64,000 bases of DNA from an uncultured Alistipes sp. (lineage in GTDB: Bacteria; Bacteroidota; Bacteroidia; Bacteroidales; Rikenellaceae), in the NCBI GenBank assembly GCA_910584485.1, contig CAJUAV010000012.1, positions 1-64,000 on the forward strand, written 5' to 3'. Under the pieces are notes generated by a model. The model was not told the origin of the DNA. It saw nothing but the letters and a program-made list of their open reading frames with translations, and did no database searches. Positions 53,280 through 61,908 of this stretch are shown piece by piece; the stretch's first letter is position 1, and every line of letters begins with the position of its first letter. Position numbers and translations under genes: made by a program.

Positions 53280-54926
53280 TTATTTCCGCCACTCGTAATC
53301 GTAGAGCAGCTCGAAATCGTCGAGATACATCACGCTCTTCGTGCTGCCCGTAAAGTAGTCGCCGTAGCGCGACGCCGAGCAGACGATGAACAGATGTGTC
53401 GGCACCCGATCCGTGCGCACGTAGTCGAGTTCGATCACGAACTCCGTCCATTCGGAACGGCTCTCTTTCAGGATCAGTTCGCCGTAGGCCACCACATCTT
53501 TGCCGTGCGGATCGAAGAAGGTGCTTTCGTCGCGCGTATCGACGCAGTAGGGCGATTCGGCCGTGCCGCACTGGCGCCGCACGGGATCGCTCTCCTGGGG
53601 GGAGCATTGGCCGTACTCCTCGGGCGTCCAGGTGCCCAGGGCGATGTAGATCGAGCCGTTGTCGGGATCGCCCGCCTGAATCGAGGTGCCTGCGGGGACC
53701 TTGCCGATGCGGTCGATCTCGCCGCACGTGTATTTGAGCCAGCCGCGCAGCGCCGTAGGCCGCAGCGCGAAGGGACGCCCGAAGGTCAGGATGCCGTTCG
53801 TGCCTGCGTTGCGGACGTAGTTGCCCACGAAGAGGTTGCCCGCGGCGAATTTGCCGATGCCCACCACGTTGGCGAATTTAGATTCGAGCCGTGCCGAGAG
53901 CCGTCCCGTCGAGCCCGGGCGGATGTCGCTGCTGCCCTCCGTGAGGGTGGCGTTCGCCACGCTGGCGCCCGGGTTGCCCGTGCCCCAGAAACGACCGCTT
54001 TCGGCATCGGCCGCAGCGAAGGGATAGACGATGTCGCGGAGCGTGCACCATTGCTCGAAATCGCTGTTGGGCAGCTGGCGCAACCCTTCGGTCGTCACCT
54101 CCGTCACGGCGCTCTCCTCCTCGCCGCAGTAGGCCTTCACTTCGTAGGAGCTCTCCGCCTCCGTGCGCAGGCAGGCCGTGAAGGTACCGTCCGAAATGCG
54201 GACGTCGGGCACCTCCGTCCACGCCGTGTCGCCCGCCGCGCGGTAGCGGAAGCCCATCTGCTCTCCGCTCGTGCCCGATCCGTAGAGCCATACGACCTGC
54301 GACCAGGCATCGGCCCGCGTCAGCCGCACCGTCTCCTCGGTGGGGATCACGTAGAGCATCCACCGCTCGGAGAAATCGTGGTAGCGGACCGTGACGAAGC
54401 GCACGGGGTCGAACGAGGTGAGCTCCCCGATCGGCGGATCGATCGTCGTGATGTCGCGCGGCCCGAGCTTGAGCGATTTGACCGTCACGTGCCGCAGGTC
54501 GGTCGACAGCCCGACGTAAGCGCGTGCGATGCGGTTTTCGAGGTCGAATTCGGTCGCGCCGATCTGCCCCTCGACCGTAAAGTAGCGCTCGATGTGCTGC
54601 TCGGCCGTGATCGTCCAAAGATAATCCTGGTAGAGCGAAAGGGTGACCGCGAGCGGCTGCCGCAGATCGAAGGTGCCGACGAGCTCCGTCGACGGCTGCG
54701 CCTCGGGCGTCAGCTCGGCGCTCGTGATGCGTACGCGGCTGATGTCGGTCTGTTCGTCGAGCGTCAGCACGACGCGGCGATTCTGCCGATCGATCGAGGC
54801 GGTGAAACCCTCGCCCTCGATCTGCGTGATTTCCAGCTCGACGACGGGGTAGGGGAGGTCGTTCTTGATGCAGGCGGCGGCCGACAGCAGCAGGATGCAG
54901 AGCATCGCTCGGATGAAACGGTTCAT
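53280..54926 (-). CDS. PCMD domain lipoprotein
   Basis: The 548-residue protein has a lipoprotein signal (MNRFIRAMLCILLLSAAACIKN). The C-terminal half shows the PCMD (putative carbohydrate metabolism domain) pattern: NSDFEQWCTLRDIVYPF, RFWGTGNPGAS, GIGKFAAGNLFVGNYVRN, GRPFALRPTALRGWLKYTCG, SIYIALGTW and HLFIVCSASRYGDYFTGSTKSVMYLDDFELLYD. The jelly-roll-like end (YLDDFEL) is shared with the 732-residue protein of the same operon. The N-terminal half has several beta domains. It is the last gene of the operon, 3 bp after the barrel gene. It probably sits on the cell surface and binds a ligand or partner. Confidence 0.85.
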   Translation of the reverse strand: MNRFIRAMLCILLLSAAACIKNDLPYPVVELEITQIEGEGFTASIDRQNRRVVLTLDEQTDISRVRITSAELTPEAQPSTELVGTFDLRQPLAVTLSLYQDYLWTITAEQHIERYFTVEGQIGATEFDLENRIARAYVGLSTDLRHVTVKSLKLGPRDITTIDPPIGELTSFDPVRFVTVRYHDFSERWMLYVIPTEETVRLTRADAWSQVVWLYGSGTSGEQMGFRYRAAGDTAWTEVPDVRISDGTFTACLRTEAESSYEVKAYCGEEESAVTEVTTEGLRQLPNSDFEQWCTLRDIVYPFAAADAESGRFWGTGNPGASVANATLTEGSSDIRPGSTGRLSARLESKFANVVGIGKFAAGNLFVGNYVRNAGTNGILTFGRPFALRPTALRGWLKYTCGEIDRIGKVPAGTSIQAGDPDNGSIYIALGTWTPEEYGQCSPQESDPVRRQCGTAESPYCVDTRDESTFFDPHGKDVVAYGELILKESRSEWTEFVIELDYVRTDRVPTHLFIVCSASRYGDYFTGSTKSVMYLDDFELLYDYEWRK

Positions 54927-54929
54927 GTC

Positions 54930-56102
54930 TTACTCCTTTTTCTTGTCCCAGAGGTGGATGACCATGCCGATGTTGATGTCGGCCAGATTGAGGCGGAAAC
55001 GCATCTTCGACGCCGTGCGCGACCCCGTTTTGTTGCCCGCCTCGTCGAACTGGCGCACACGGCCGTACTGGAGGCCTCCGAGGCCGAACGAGAGGGTGCC
55101 GCAGACGTTCGGGAAGATGTAGACGGCTACGCCCGGGTTGAAGGCGAGTTTGAGTTTCGCGTTCTTGCTGCGCGTGTAGCGGGTTTCGTCGCCCGACTTG
55201 TAGGTGAAGCGCGAGGTTCCCGTGGCGTAGGAGAGGTCCAGCTCTGCGAAGAGGCCGAAACGTCCTTTCGGGTCGAGACCCGCATAGGAGCGGTGGAAGA
55301 GGCCGACCGAGAAATCGCTGCTCGACAGATCCATGTCGGCGATCGAGAACGAAATGTCGTTTTTGTCGCCCAGGTCGAGGCCGAGGTTGCCCAGCGAACC
55401 GTCGATTTTGCGGTATCCGAAACGGATGCCGAAGCAGTTGTTGTCGCGGTAGAAATAGCCGAAGAAGGGCTTCACGGTGGCGATGGTGCCGCTGGCGTTG
55501 ATGTTGTCCAGCACGAGCCAGAAATCGGTCTCGTCGCTCGACAGGGTGCCGTACGAGGCGGTGAAGCCCATGATGAGCTCCCCTTTGTAGGCGTATTTGA
55601 GCTTGCCGATTTCGCGGTCCATGCGGCGACGCATCGGCAGAAAGCGCTGGCGCGTGCGGCGGAACTCCTCGTCGGAGGGGATGCCTGCCGTTGCGGCGGG
55701 CAGCTCGGCGGCGGCGCGGGCGATGGCGGCATCGGCGACGCATGCGGCCGTCGGGGCGGGACTTTCGAGGGCCCGCAGGCTGTCGGCGGTCGTGCGCAGG
55801 CTGTCCGCGATCGACGCGAGGCGGTCGGCCGCCGAAAGCAGGCTTTCGACGGCAGCCGTCAGGCCCGCATGTTCGACGGAGTCGGAGCGGGGCGCGTCCG
55901 TGGGTTCTGCGGCATATCGGCGTGCATGCGTCGGCGCGACGGCGTATCGGTTGGCCTCCGCAGCTTCGGCGCGGGCGGCGCCGTATCGGGTCGTGTCCGC
56001 ACGCCCGACGGCATGTCGGCCTGCGGCGGAGCGGTCGATCCGCTGCGCGGCGGCGGGCAGCAGGGCGGCGAGGGCGAAGAGAAGAAGGCAGGATCGTTTC
56101 AT
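54930..56102 (-). CDS. outer membrane beta-barrel protein with low-complexity N terminus
   Basis: The 390-residue protein has a signal peptide (1-19, LPAAAQ). Residues 20-145 form an Ala/Arg/Asp-rich stretch ending in a coiled-coil-like heptad region (LTAAVESLLSAADRLASIADSLRTTADSL). The rest alternates hydrophobic and polar residues as in a porin barrel, and ends INIGMVIHLWDKKKE. The barrel half (YKGELIMGFTASYGTLSS onward) resembles the product of 56113. It is likely an outer membrane partner of the lipoproteins in the operon. Confidence 0.8.
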   Translation of the reverse strand: MKRSCLLLFALAALLPAAAQRIDRSAAGRHAVGRADTTRYGAARAEAAEANRYAVAPTHARRYAAEPTDAPRSDSVEHAGLTAAVESLLSAADRLASIADSLRTTADSLRALESPAPTAACVADAAIARAAAELPAATAGIPSDEEFRRTRQRFLPMRRRMDREIGKLKYAYKGELIMGFTASYGTLSSDETDFWLVLDNINASGTIATVKPFFGYFYRDNNCFGIRFGYRKIDGSLGNLGLDLGDKNDISFSIADMDLSSSDFSVGLFHRSYAGLDPKGRFGLFAELDLSYATGTSRFTYKSGDETRYTRSKNAKLKLAFNPGVAVYIFPNVCGTLSFGLGGLQYGRVRQFDEAGNKTGSRTASKMRFRLNLADINIGMVIHLWDKKKE

Positions 56103-56112
56103 GACGGCGCGT

Positions 56113-57081
56113 TTAGAGGTAGAAGGCGATGCCGAGCCCGATGCTGAAGATGTTGACCTTGAAATTCATGTTGCTCGACGTGCGGCGTCCCGTGGTCACC
56201 TGGTTGTGCACCTGCTTGGCGCTGGCGTAGTTCAGACCCATCACGCCCACGCTCACCTCGATCGCCATGTTGTTCGTCGCGAAGGCCACCAGCCCGGGCG
56301 TGACGCCGAGCGAGAGCTTGTATCCCCGCTCGAAGGTTCCCTTCACGGGGCTGTCCATGGCGAATTTGGCCTGCGTGCCGCCCGCGGCGAACTGCATGTC
56401 GGTGAAGATCGCGAAACGCTTGCTGGCACCCAGCGGAATGTACTGCCGCCAGAAGATCGCCCCCGTGTAGGAGTGTTTCAGGGCGTAGAAATCCTCGATG
56501 CCGATGTCGATGCCCGACTCTTCGTCGCCTAACTTGACGCGGGCGTTGTCGATGCGCAGCAGCGTGCGGTCGTAGATGAAGCGCAGGCCCAGCGCCATGT
56601 TGTCGTGGAGGGCGTAAGCGATCATCGGGCTGACGCGCAGCGTGTGGCCTTCGGAGTCGATCCCTTCGATGACGAGGAACGAATACCCCTCGTTCGAGTG
56701 GGTCGAGTAGGAGGCCGACGCACCGAAGATCCACTGCCCCTTCGGGACGAAGAGGGTCGATTGCGAGGTCAGGCCGCGCTCCTGCCGCTTTTGGTTGATC
56801 GTCAGCGCAGGGGCTGCGGCGCTTTTCGACGCGGTTGTGCGCTGCGCGGCAAGCGTACCGGCCATCGCGGCTGCACGAGCCGTTGCGGGCTTGCTGGTTA
56901 CCACGGTTGCAGGCGTTGTTGCGGCTGCATCGGTCGTCGCGGGCTCGCCGGTTGCCACGGTCGCACGCGCCGTTGTGGCCGCGCCGACGGCTTCGGTTCC
57001 GTCCGCCCCGCGGGGCTGGGCGAAACCGAAACCGCCGCAGAGCAGCAGGGTAGCCGTAAGGTATGCGGATTTGAAGGTCAT
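56113..57081 (-). CDS. outer membrane beta-barrel protein with Ala/Thr-rich N terminus
   Basis: The 322-residue protein starts at 57081 with a signal peptide (MTFKSAYLTATLLLCGGFGFAQ). A 70-residue Ala/Thr/Pro-rich stretch with loosely repeated TTARATVATGEPATT-like words follows. The barrel part runs from about 115 (GQWIFGASASYSTHSNEGYSFLVIEGI) to the C-terminal FSIGLGIAFYL. It shares the fold and several positions with the product of 54930. The low-complexity part may be a linker; it is unusual at the N terminus of a porin. Confidence 0.8.
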   Translation of the reverse strand: MTFKSAYLTATLLLCGGFGFAQPRGADGTEAVGAATTARATVATGEPATTDAAATTPATVVTSKPATARAAAMAGTLAAQRTTASKSAAAPALTINQKRQERGLTSQSTLFVPKGQWIFGASASYSTHSNEGYSFLVIEGIDSEGHTLRVSPMIAYALHDNMALGLRFIYDRTLLRIDNARVKLGDEESGIDIGIEDFYALKHSYTGAIFWRQYIPLGASKRFAIFTDMQFAAGGTQAKFAMDSPVKGTFERGYKLSLGVTPGLVAFATNNMAIEVSVGVMGLNYASAKQVHNQVTTGRRTSSNMNFKVNIFSIGLGIAFYL

Positions 57082-57089
57082 GCGGTGTG

Positions 57090-59288
57090 TTAATAGACCC
57101 ACTCGAAATCGTCTACGTAGAGCGTATTCGAGGTGCAGCCGTTCATGTTGTCGCCGTATTTGCTCGTCGAGCAGGCGATGACGATCGTGTAGTTGCCCGT
57201 CGGACGGTTTTCGCGGTCGTACCAGTGGATCGGAATCGTCTGTTCGACCATCTCCGAACCTGCGGTCGAGCCCGTGATGTCGAGGATGCCGTAGCCCAGG
57301 ATCTTGCCTTCGCTCACGGCGTCGGGGCCGTTGGCAGGGCTCCAGATACCGCTGGGCGATCCGACGCCCGACGTCACGCCGTGGCGGGCGTTCCAGTCGA
57401 CGACGGCCACGTAGACGCTCGCGATGTCCTGTGCGCCCTCGGCCAGGGGGCCTGCGTCGGCGCCCGACTTGTTGGCGTTGACCTTGCCGAGCGTGGCGTG
57501 GAGCTTGAAGGCGAGCGCCGCGGGGCGGGCCTGCCAGTCGTAGGGCTGGCCGAAGCCGACCGTGCCGTTCATGCCGCTGCGGGCGAAGGTTCCGAGGAAG
57601 AGGTTGCCCGCCGCCAGCATGCCGACCTGGCTCGCGGCCTGCAATCGGGCGCACTGTGCACCGCCCATGCCTGCGAACGTCGCCGGTTTGCAGAGGTTCG
57701 GGGCGAGCGAGCGGATGTTGCCGCTGCCCCAGCTGGTCGAGTTGGCGTTGCTGTCGCCGAAGCAGGGGATCGTGTCGTCCTCCATGTCGCCGTAGGGCAC
57801 TGTTTGCGTAGTCGAGGTGGCGAAACGCCCGACGGCGCCGATTTCGCGGCCGTCGACGACGAGGCGGTATTCGTAGGCCGTGTTGGCCGCGATGCCCGAC
57901 TTGAGCGTGTAGACGGTGTGGTTGTTTTCGTTGCGGCTCTCGTTCCAGGTCGGCGTCACGAGGGCCGTGTAGGTAAAGTCGGCCCCCTTTGCGGCGGTGA
58001 TCGTGGCCCAGTCGGCGGCACCCTCCTTGCGGTAGCGGATCGCGACGTTCGAAGCCGCGTTGTCGGTGACGACCGCGCGCAGCGTCGCACGGTTGAGCCA
58101 CAGATCGCAGTCGGCGGCCGTGACGGCCGAGAGGCCCGTAACTGCTATGCGCGCCTTCTGACGGCCTTCGCCGTCGGCATCCGAAGCCGAGAGGTCGAAT
58201 TCGTGGATGCCGCCTCCGAGCTGCCCGATGAAGGCGGCCGAGAGGGTGATGACGCCCGAACTGCCGTCGCCCGATGCGGTGAACGAAAGTCCGTCGGCGG
58301 CTACGGGTGCCCCGTCGGCGAAGAGGGGATAGCTCGTGCCGTTCACGGCGACGGCGACCTGCTTGAGGGTCGAGAGGGCCGCCACGTCGATCTTCAGGTC
58401 GGCGCCCGTGTAGCCGACGACGCTGCCGATCGAGAAACCCTGCCCCGTGAAGGTGGGCTGGGGGCTGAAGAAGATGTCGCTCGAGAGGATGTCGCCCTCC
58501 TCCTCGACTTGCACGTTGATGCCGGCCAGCGTGCCGTCGGGCGTATTCGAATATTGGAAACGGAGCGAGTAGAGCTTGCCCGGTTCGGGAACGATTTCGC
58601 GTCGGCTCGTCGTCGAGTTGCTCGACACGACCTGGCCGCTCTCGCGCAGCGTGCCGCGGAAACCCCAGCTCAACTTGAGGCTCCCCTCGGGCATGAGGAA
58701 GAAGCCCGTGCGGTCGCGGTCGTAGCGCAGCGTGGGCACGGCGCCGCTCGCGGCGTCGCTGTACGAGAAATCGTCGCTGATGCAGACGAAGGCTTCGTAG
58801 CCCTCCTCCATCTTCTCGGCGATCGTCGCATCGAAGACGACCTTCACGGCGGAGTTGACGATCGGGCATTGCAGCGTCAGCGAACGCGTCTGGTGCGCCT
58901 CGATCTGGAACTCTTGCTCGCCGGCGTAGGTCAGGTGGTCCCACGTGGCGATCGTCTCGTCGCTCGATCGGTAGACCGCCTTGTAGCTCCCTGCGATGAG
59001 GTAGAGGAAATCGGGGCAGGTTTTGGCGGGTTCGTAACGGCGAAGCAGTCCGCCCTCGGCGTTGTAGATGCGCAGGGTGCTGTGTTCGGTCGGGTCGTAG
59101 ATTTCGCCCTCGCCGTCGGCGCGACTCGTCCGTCCGATGCCGAGCGTCGCGAGCGCCTCCTCGTCGGGCAGTTCGATGTTCAGGGCGAGGCAGCCCTCTC
59201 CCGCGATCGGATCGGTCTGGTCCTTGCTGCACGACGTCGCGAGGAGCGTCGTGCAGGCGAAGGCCGTTATGCAGAGGATGTGTTTCAT
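57090..59288 (-). CDS. DUF4493 and PCMD domain lipoprotein
   Basis: The 732-residue protein has a lipoprotein signal ending LLATSCSKD. The N-terminal third matches DUF4493: GCLALNIELPD, YDPTEHSTLRIYNAEGGLLRRYEPAKTCPDFLYLIAGSYKAVYRSSDE and CPIVNSAVKVVFD. The C-terminal third is PCMD: TIPCFGDSNANSTSWGSGN, ASQVGMLAAGNLFLGTFARSG, ALAFKLHATLGKVN and SKYGDNMNGCTSNTLYVDDFEWVY. Immunoglobulin-like beta domains lie between. It combines the two domain types found separately in the other operon proteins, so it may be the main structural or linking subunit. Confidence 0.88.
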   Translation of the reverse strand: MKHILCITAFACTTLLATSCSKDQTDPIAGEGCLALNIELPDEEALATLGIGRTSRADGEGEIYDPTEHSTLRIYNAEGGLLRRYEPAKTCPDFLYLIAGSYKAVYRSSDETIATWDHLTYAGEQEFQIEAHQTRSLTLQCPIVNSAVKVVFDATIAEKMEEGYEAFVCISDDFSYSDAASGAVPTLRYDRDRTGFFLMPEGSLKLSWGFRGTLRESGQVVSSNSTTSRREIVPEPGKLYSLRFQYSNTPDGTLAGINVQVEEEGDILSSDIFFSPQPTFTGQGFSIGSVVGYTGADLKIDVAALSTLKQVAVAVNGTSYPLFADGAPVAADGLSFTASGDGSSGVITLSAAFIGQLGGGIHEFDLSASDADGEGRQKARIAVTGLSAVTAADCDLWLNRATLRAVVTDNAASNVAIRYRKEGAADWATITAAKGADFTYTALVTPTWNESRNENNHTVYTLKSGIAANTAYEYRLVVDGREIGAVGRFATSTTQTVPYGDMEDDTIPCFGDSNANSTSWGSGNIRSLAPNLCKPATFAGMGGAQCARLQAASQVGMLAAGNLFLGTFARSGMNGTVGFGQPYDWQARPAALAFKLHATLGKVNANKSGADAGPLAEGAQDIASVYVAVVDWNARHGVTSGVGSPSGIWSPANGPDAVSEGKILGYGILDITGSTAGSEMVEQTIPIHWYDRENRPTGNYTIVIACSTSKYGDNMNGCTSNTLYVDDFEWVY

Positions 59289-59306
59289 CGTGTTGTTTTT
59301 TTGCGG

Positions 59307-61079
59307 TTATTGATCCTGACGGACGGTGAGCATGACGGTCTTGACGACGGTGCCTTCGGAGTCGGTGACCGTCAGCTGGAAATCGACGGGACCGCTCTGA
59401 CCGAGCGCCACCATCATGGGCATGAACTGCGAGATGTCGAACGACAGCTCCTTGGCCCCCTGCACGGCATCCTTGGTCTTGAATCCGAGGTTGTTGAGCA
59501 TGGCATCCATCTTGTCGTCGGCAGGCCGGATCAGATCCATGTGCGGCGCCAGCCCCAGCAGCACGAGCTCCTCGTCGGAGAGGATGTTGCCGCCCTTGAT
59601 GTCGACCAGGAAATTGGTGATGCCCGTCGTGGAGTGGATGTCGATGATGCACTCTTCGACGTCGTTGGCGACGTAGCGCGTGTCGATGTCGCGGCCGCGC
59701 CACTCGATCACGGGACCCGCATCGGAGCCGCCGCTGCGGCGGACGGTGACCGTCAGATCGGTGTACGAGGTGCGGTTTTGCGAGTCGGTGGCGGCCAGGC
59801 GCACGACGTGCGTGCCGGCGAACTCGTAGAGCTTCTTCATGGCGGCCTGCGTGGCGCGGATCGCCTTCGGTGCCGTGCCCGAGACGGTCGTGTAGGCCGC
59901 GCCGTCGATCGTGAGCACGTCGGTCAGGTCGAAGCGGTTGTCCGTAAGACCCAGCGCATCCACGGCGGCGAGCAGCTGCTCGTTGTCGGATCGGATGGTG
60001 GCGGTCACCTTTTCGACCGTCGAACCGCTTTGCGGCGTGAAGAGCAGCATGATGCGGTCGGTGCAGAAGCCTTCGTCGTCGAAGCTGCCGCTCGAAATGA
60101 CGAACGGTTCGGCGATGTCGTGGTGGTTGTCGAGCGAGGCGACGGGGGCGTCGGGATCGCTCACCTCCTCGTCGGGGATCACCTCCTCGGCGAAATCGTA
60201 GGTCGTCGACATGACGTCGACGTCGATCGGTTCGTCGTCGACCCACGTGTCGACCTGTACCGAGAAGATGACGTTGCCTTCGGTCGAGACATGGATGGCG
60301 AAGCGGATCTGGCGCCACTGGCCCGCACGGACGTTGTCGATGGTCTGCGTCATGCGGACGGGCTTGTAGACGGGAGCCGAGCCTTCGGGGGCAGTGTTGT
60401 AGTTGCCCGTCAGGGTAACTACAAGCTGGTTGATCGTCTGAATCGGACGGAAGAAGCCGCGGCGCGTCTCGGTGTGGCCGAAGGTGAGGCTGTTGTCGCC
60501 GAGGGCGACCGTCGCCTGCAGCGGGTTGTCGGTGCTCGTCAGATCGAACGACGACTTGAGCAGATCCGAAAAGTAGATCGAGGTCTTGATGTTGGCCAGC
60601 TTGCAGACGATCGTCGGAGCGGGGGTCTGCGTCTTCTTGATGACGGTGGCGGTGACGCTGCCGCTGTAAGCGGGGCACTCGAAATCGGCGGCGGGCATGT
60701 TGTCCGCATCGGGCGACTTGGCCGTGATGTTGTACTGGCCCGGGGCGAGGGCGATCGGCTCGGTGCGGCGGCGGATCGCGCCGTAGGTCTCGCGAAGCAC
60801 CTCTTCGCGCGTCGAGCTGTTGACGATCGTGACGATGTAGTCATCCGAGGCTTCGACCGTGGCGCGGCTCTGCGCCGTGCGGGTGGCGTTTTTGACCTCG
60901 CCCGTGTCGGTGTTGTTCTCCGAGTCGGCGTTGACGTTGACGTTCATGCCCGAGAGCACGAGGTAGCCGACGTTTTCGTCCTTGCCCTCTCCCTTGTTGA
61001 AATCGATGTGCTCCTTGCTGCACCCTGCCAGCAGGAGGGCGGCGGAGAGGAGGGTTATGAATATTTTGCTGGTTTTCAT
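59307..61079 (-). CDS. DUF4493 domain lipoprotein
   Basis: The 590-residue protein has a lipoprotein signal ending LLLAGCSKE. The DUF4493 part includes VGYLVLSGMNVNVN, YIVTIVNSSTREEVLRETYGAIRR, ALAPGQYNITAKS and VCKLANIKTSIYF. Repeated Ig-like beta domains fill the rest, for example DLTVTVRRSGG near 460 and PVDFQLTVTDSEGTVVKTVMLTVRQD at the end. It is third in the operon, 18 bp after the smaller DUF4493 gene. A surface-exposed fibre or adhesin subunit is likely. Confidence 0.85.
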   Translation of the reverse strand: MKTSKIFITLLSAALLLAGCSKEHIDFNKGEGKDENVGYLVLSGMNVNVNADSENNTDTGEVKNATRTAQSRATVEASDDYIVTIVNSSTREEVLRETYGAIRRRTEPIALAPGQYNITAKSPDADNMPAADFECPAYSGSVTATVIKKTQTPAPTIVCKLANIKTSIYFSDLLKSSFDLTSTDNPLQATVALGDNSLTFGHTETRRGFFRPIQTINQLVVTLTGNYNTAPEGSAPVYKPVRMTQTIDNVRAGQWRQIRFAIHVSTEGNVIFSVQVDTWVDDEPIDVDVMSTTYDFAEEVIPDEEVSDPDAPVASLDNHHDIAEPFVISSGSFDDEGFCTDRIMLLFTPQSGSTVEKVTATIRSDNEQLLAAVDALGLTDNRFDLTDVLTIDGAAYTTVSGTAPKAIRATQAAMKKLYEFAGTHVVRLAATDSQNRTSYTDLTVTVRRSGGSDAGPVIEWRGRDIDTRYVANDVEECIIDIHSTTGITNFLVDIKGGNILSDEELVLLGLAPHMDLIRPADDKMDAMLNNLGFKTKDAVQGAKELSFDISQFMPMMVALGQSGPVDFQLTVTDSEGTVVKTVMLTVRQDQ

Positions 61080-61097
61080 GGTTCTGCGTATTGCGGG

Positions 61098-61877
61098 TTA
61101 TGCTTCGGGGTTGAGTTCGATCGTCTGCTCGGGCACCTCGATCATGTCGTCGACCGTACCCAGCGTGATGCGGATCGTTTTGCGGCCCGCCTCCGAGGCG
61201 TCGATGCGGATCGTGTGGAGGGTCGTCGCCTTCGTGACGCCGATTTCGTGTTCGGGGAAGGCGACCGTGACGCCGTTCTGTTTGCGGGCTTTGCCGCGCA
61301 GACGGATCTTGGTGCCGGCCTTGACGTAGATCGTCTGGCCCGACGTGGGGGTGAACAGGAAGCTGTTGTTCGAGGCCGTGGAGACGGTAAATTCGGCCTC
61401 CGAATAGTAGAGGTCGAACCACTCGGTGGTTTGCAGTCGCAGGGCCGAGTTAATGAGCTTCGGGGCCACGGTGACCGTCTCGGTTTTGCTGGCGCGGATC
61501 GTGAAGGCGGCCTCGCCGCGGAAGCAGTAGGCCGTGGAGCTCTCGGCGGCTTCGGGTTCGCCCAGCTCGAAGACGGCCGTGTAGTTGCCGGCGGCGAGCA
61601 TGGGCTGGTCGTAGGTCGAGAACGGCGCGTAGACGAGCGGCGTGCCCGTCTGCGGGGTGATGGTCAGTTTGAAGGTGCCTGCGGCGGGCAGCGGCGAGAT
61701 GGGCAGCTGCACGCGGCCCTCTTCGGCGCGGGTCAGGGCCTCGACCGAGAGGTCGGGCTCGCAGACGAAGGCTGCGCGGCCTTCGCCCGCTTCCGTCGTC
61801 GCCTCGTCTTTCGAACAGGCGGCGGGCAGCAGCGACAGCAGCAGGGCGATCGGTGCGATGTAGAACAGTTTTTTCAT
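61098..61877 (-). CDS. short DUF4493 domain lipoprotein
   Basis: The 259-residue protein has the signal MKKLFYIAPIALLLSLLPAACSKD with lipobox PAAC. It is essentially one DUF4493 module: GTFKLTITPQTGTPLVYAPFSTYDQPMLAAGNYTAVFELGEPEA, TVAPKLINSALRLQTTEWFDLYYSEAEFTV and a closing Ig-like strand set. It lies second in the operon, between the fimbrillin-like gene and the 590-residue DUF4493 gene. It may be a minor or tip component. Confidence 0.82.
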   Translation of the reverse strand: MKKLFYIAPIALLLSLLPAACSKDEATTEAGEGRAAFVCEPDLSVEALTRAEEGRVQLPISPLPAAGTFKLTITPQTGTPLVYAPFSTYDQPMLAAGNYTAVFELGEPEAAESSTAYCFRGEAAFTIRASKTETVTVAPKLINSALRLQTTEWFDLYYSEAEFTVSTASNNSFLFTPTSGQTIYVKAGTKIRLRGKARKQNGVTVAFPEHEIGVTKATTLHTIRIDASEAGRKTIRITLGTVDDMIEVPEQTIELNPEA

Positions 61878-61908
61878 GCCGTATCGGTTTGTTTTGATTT
61901 GTTTTCGG

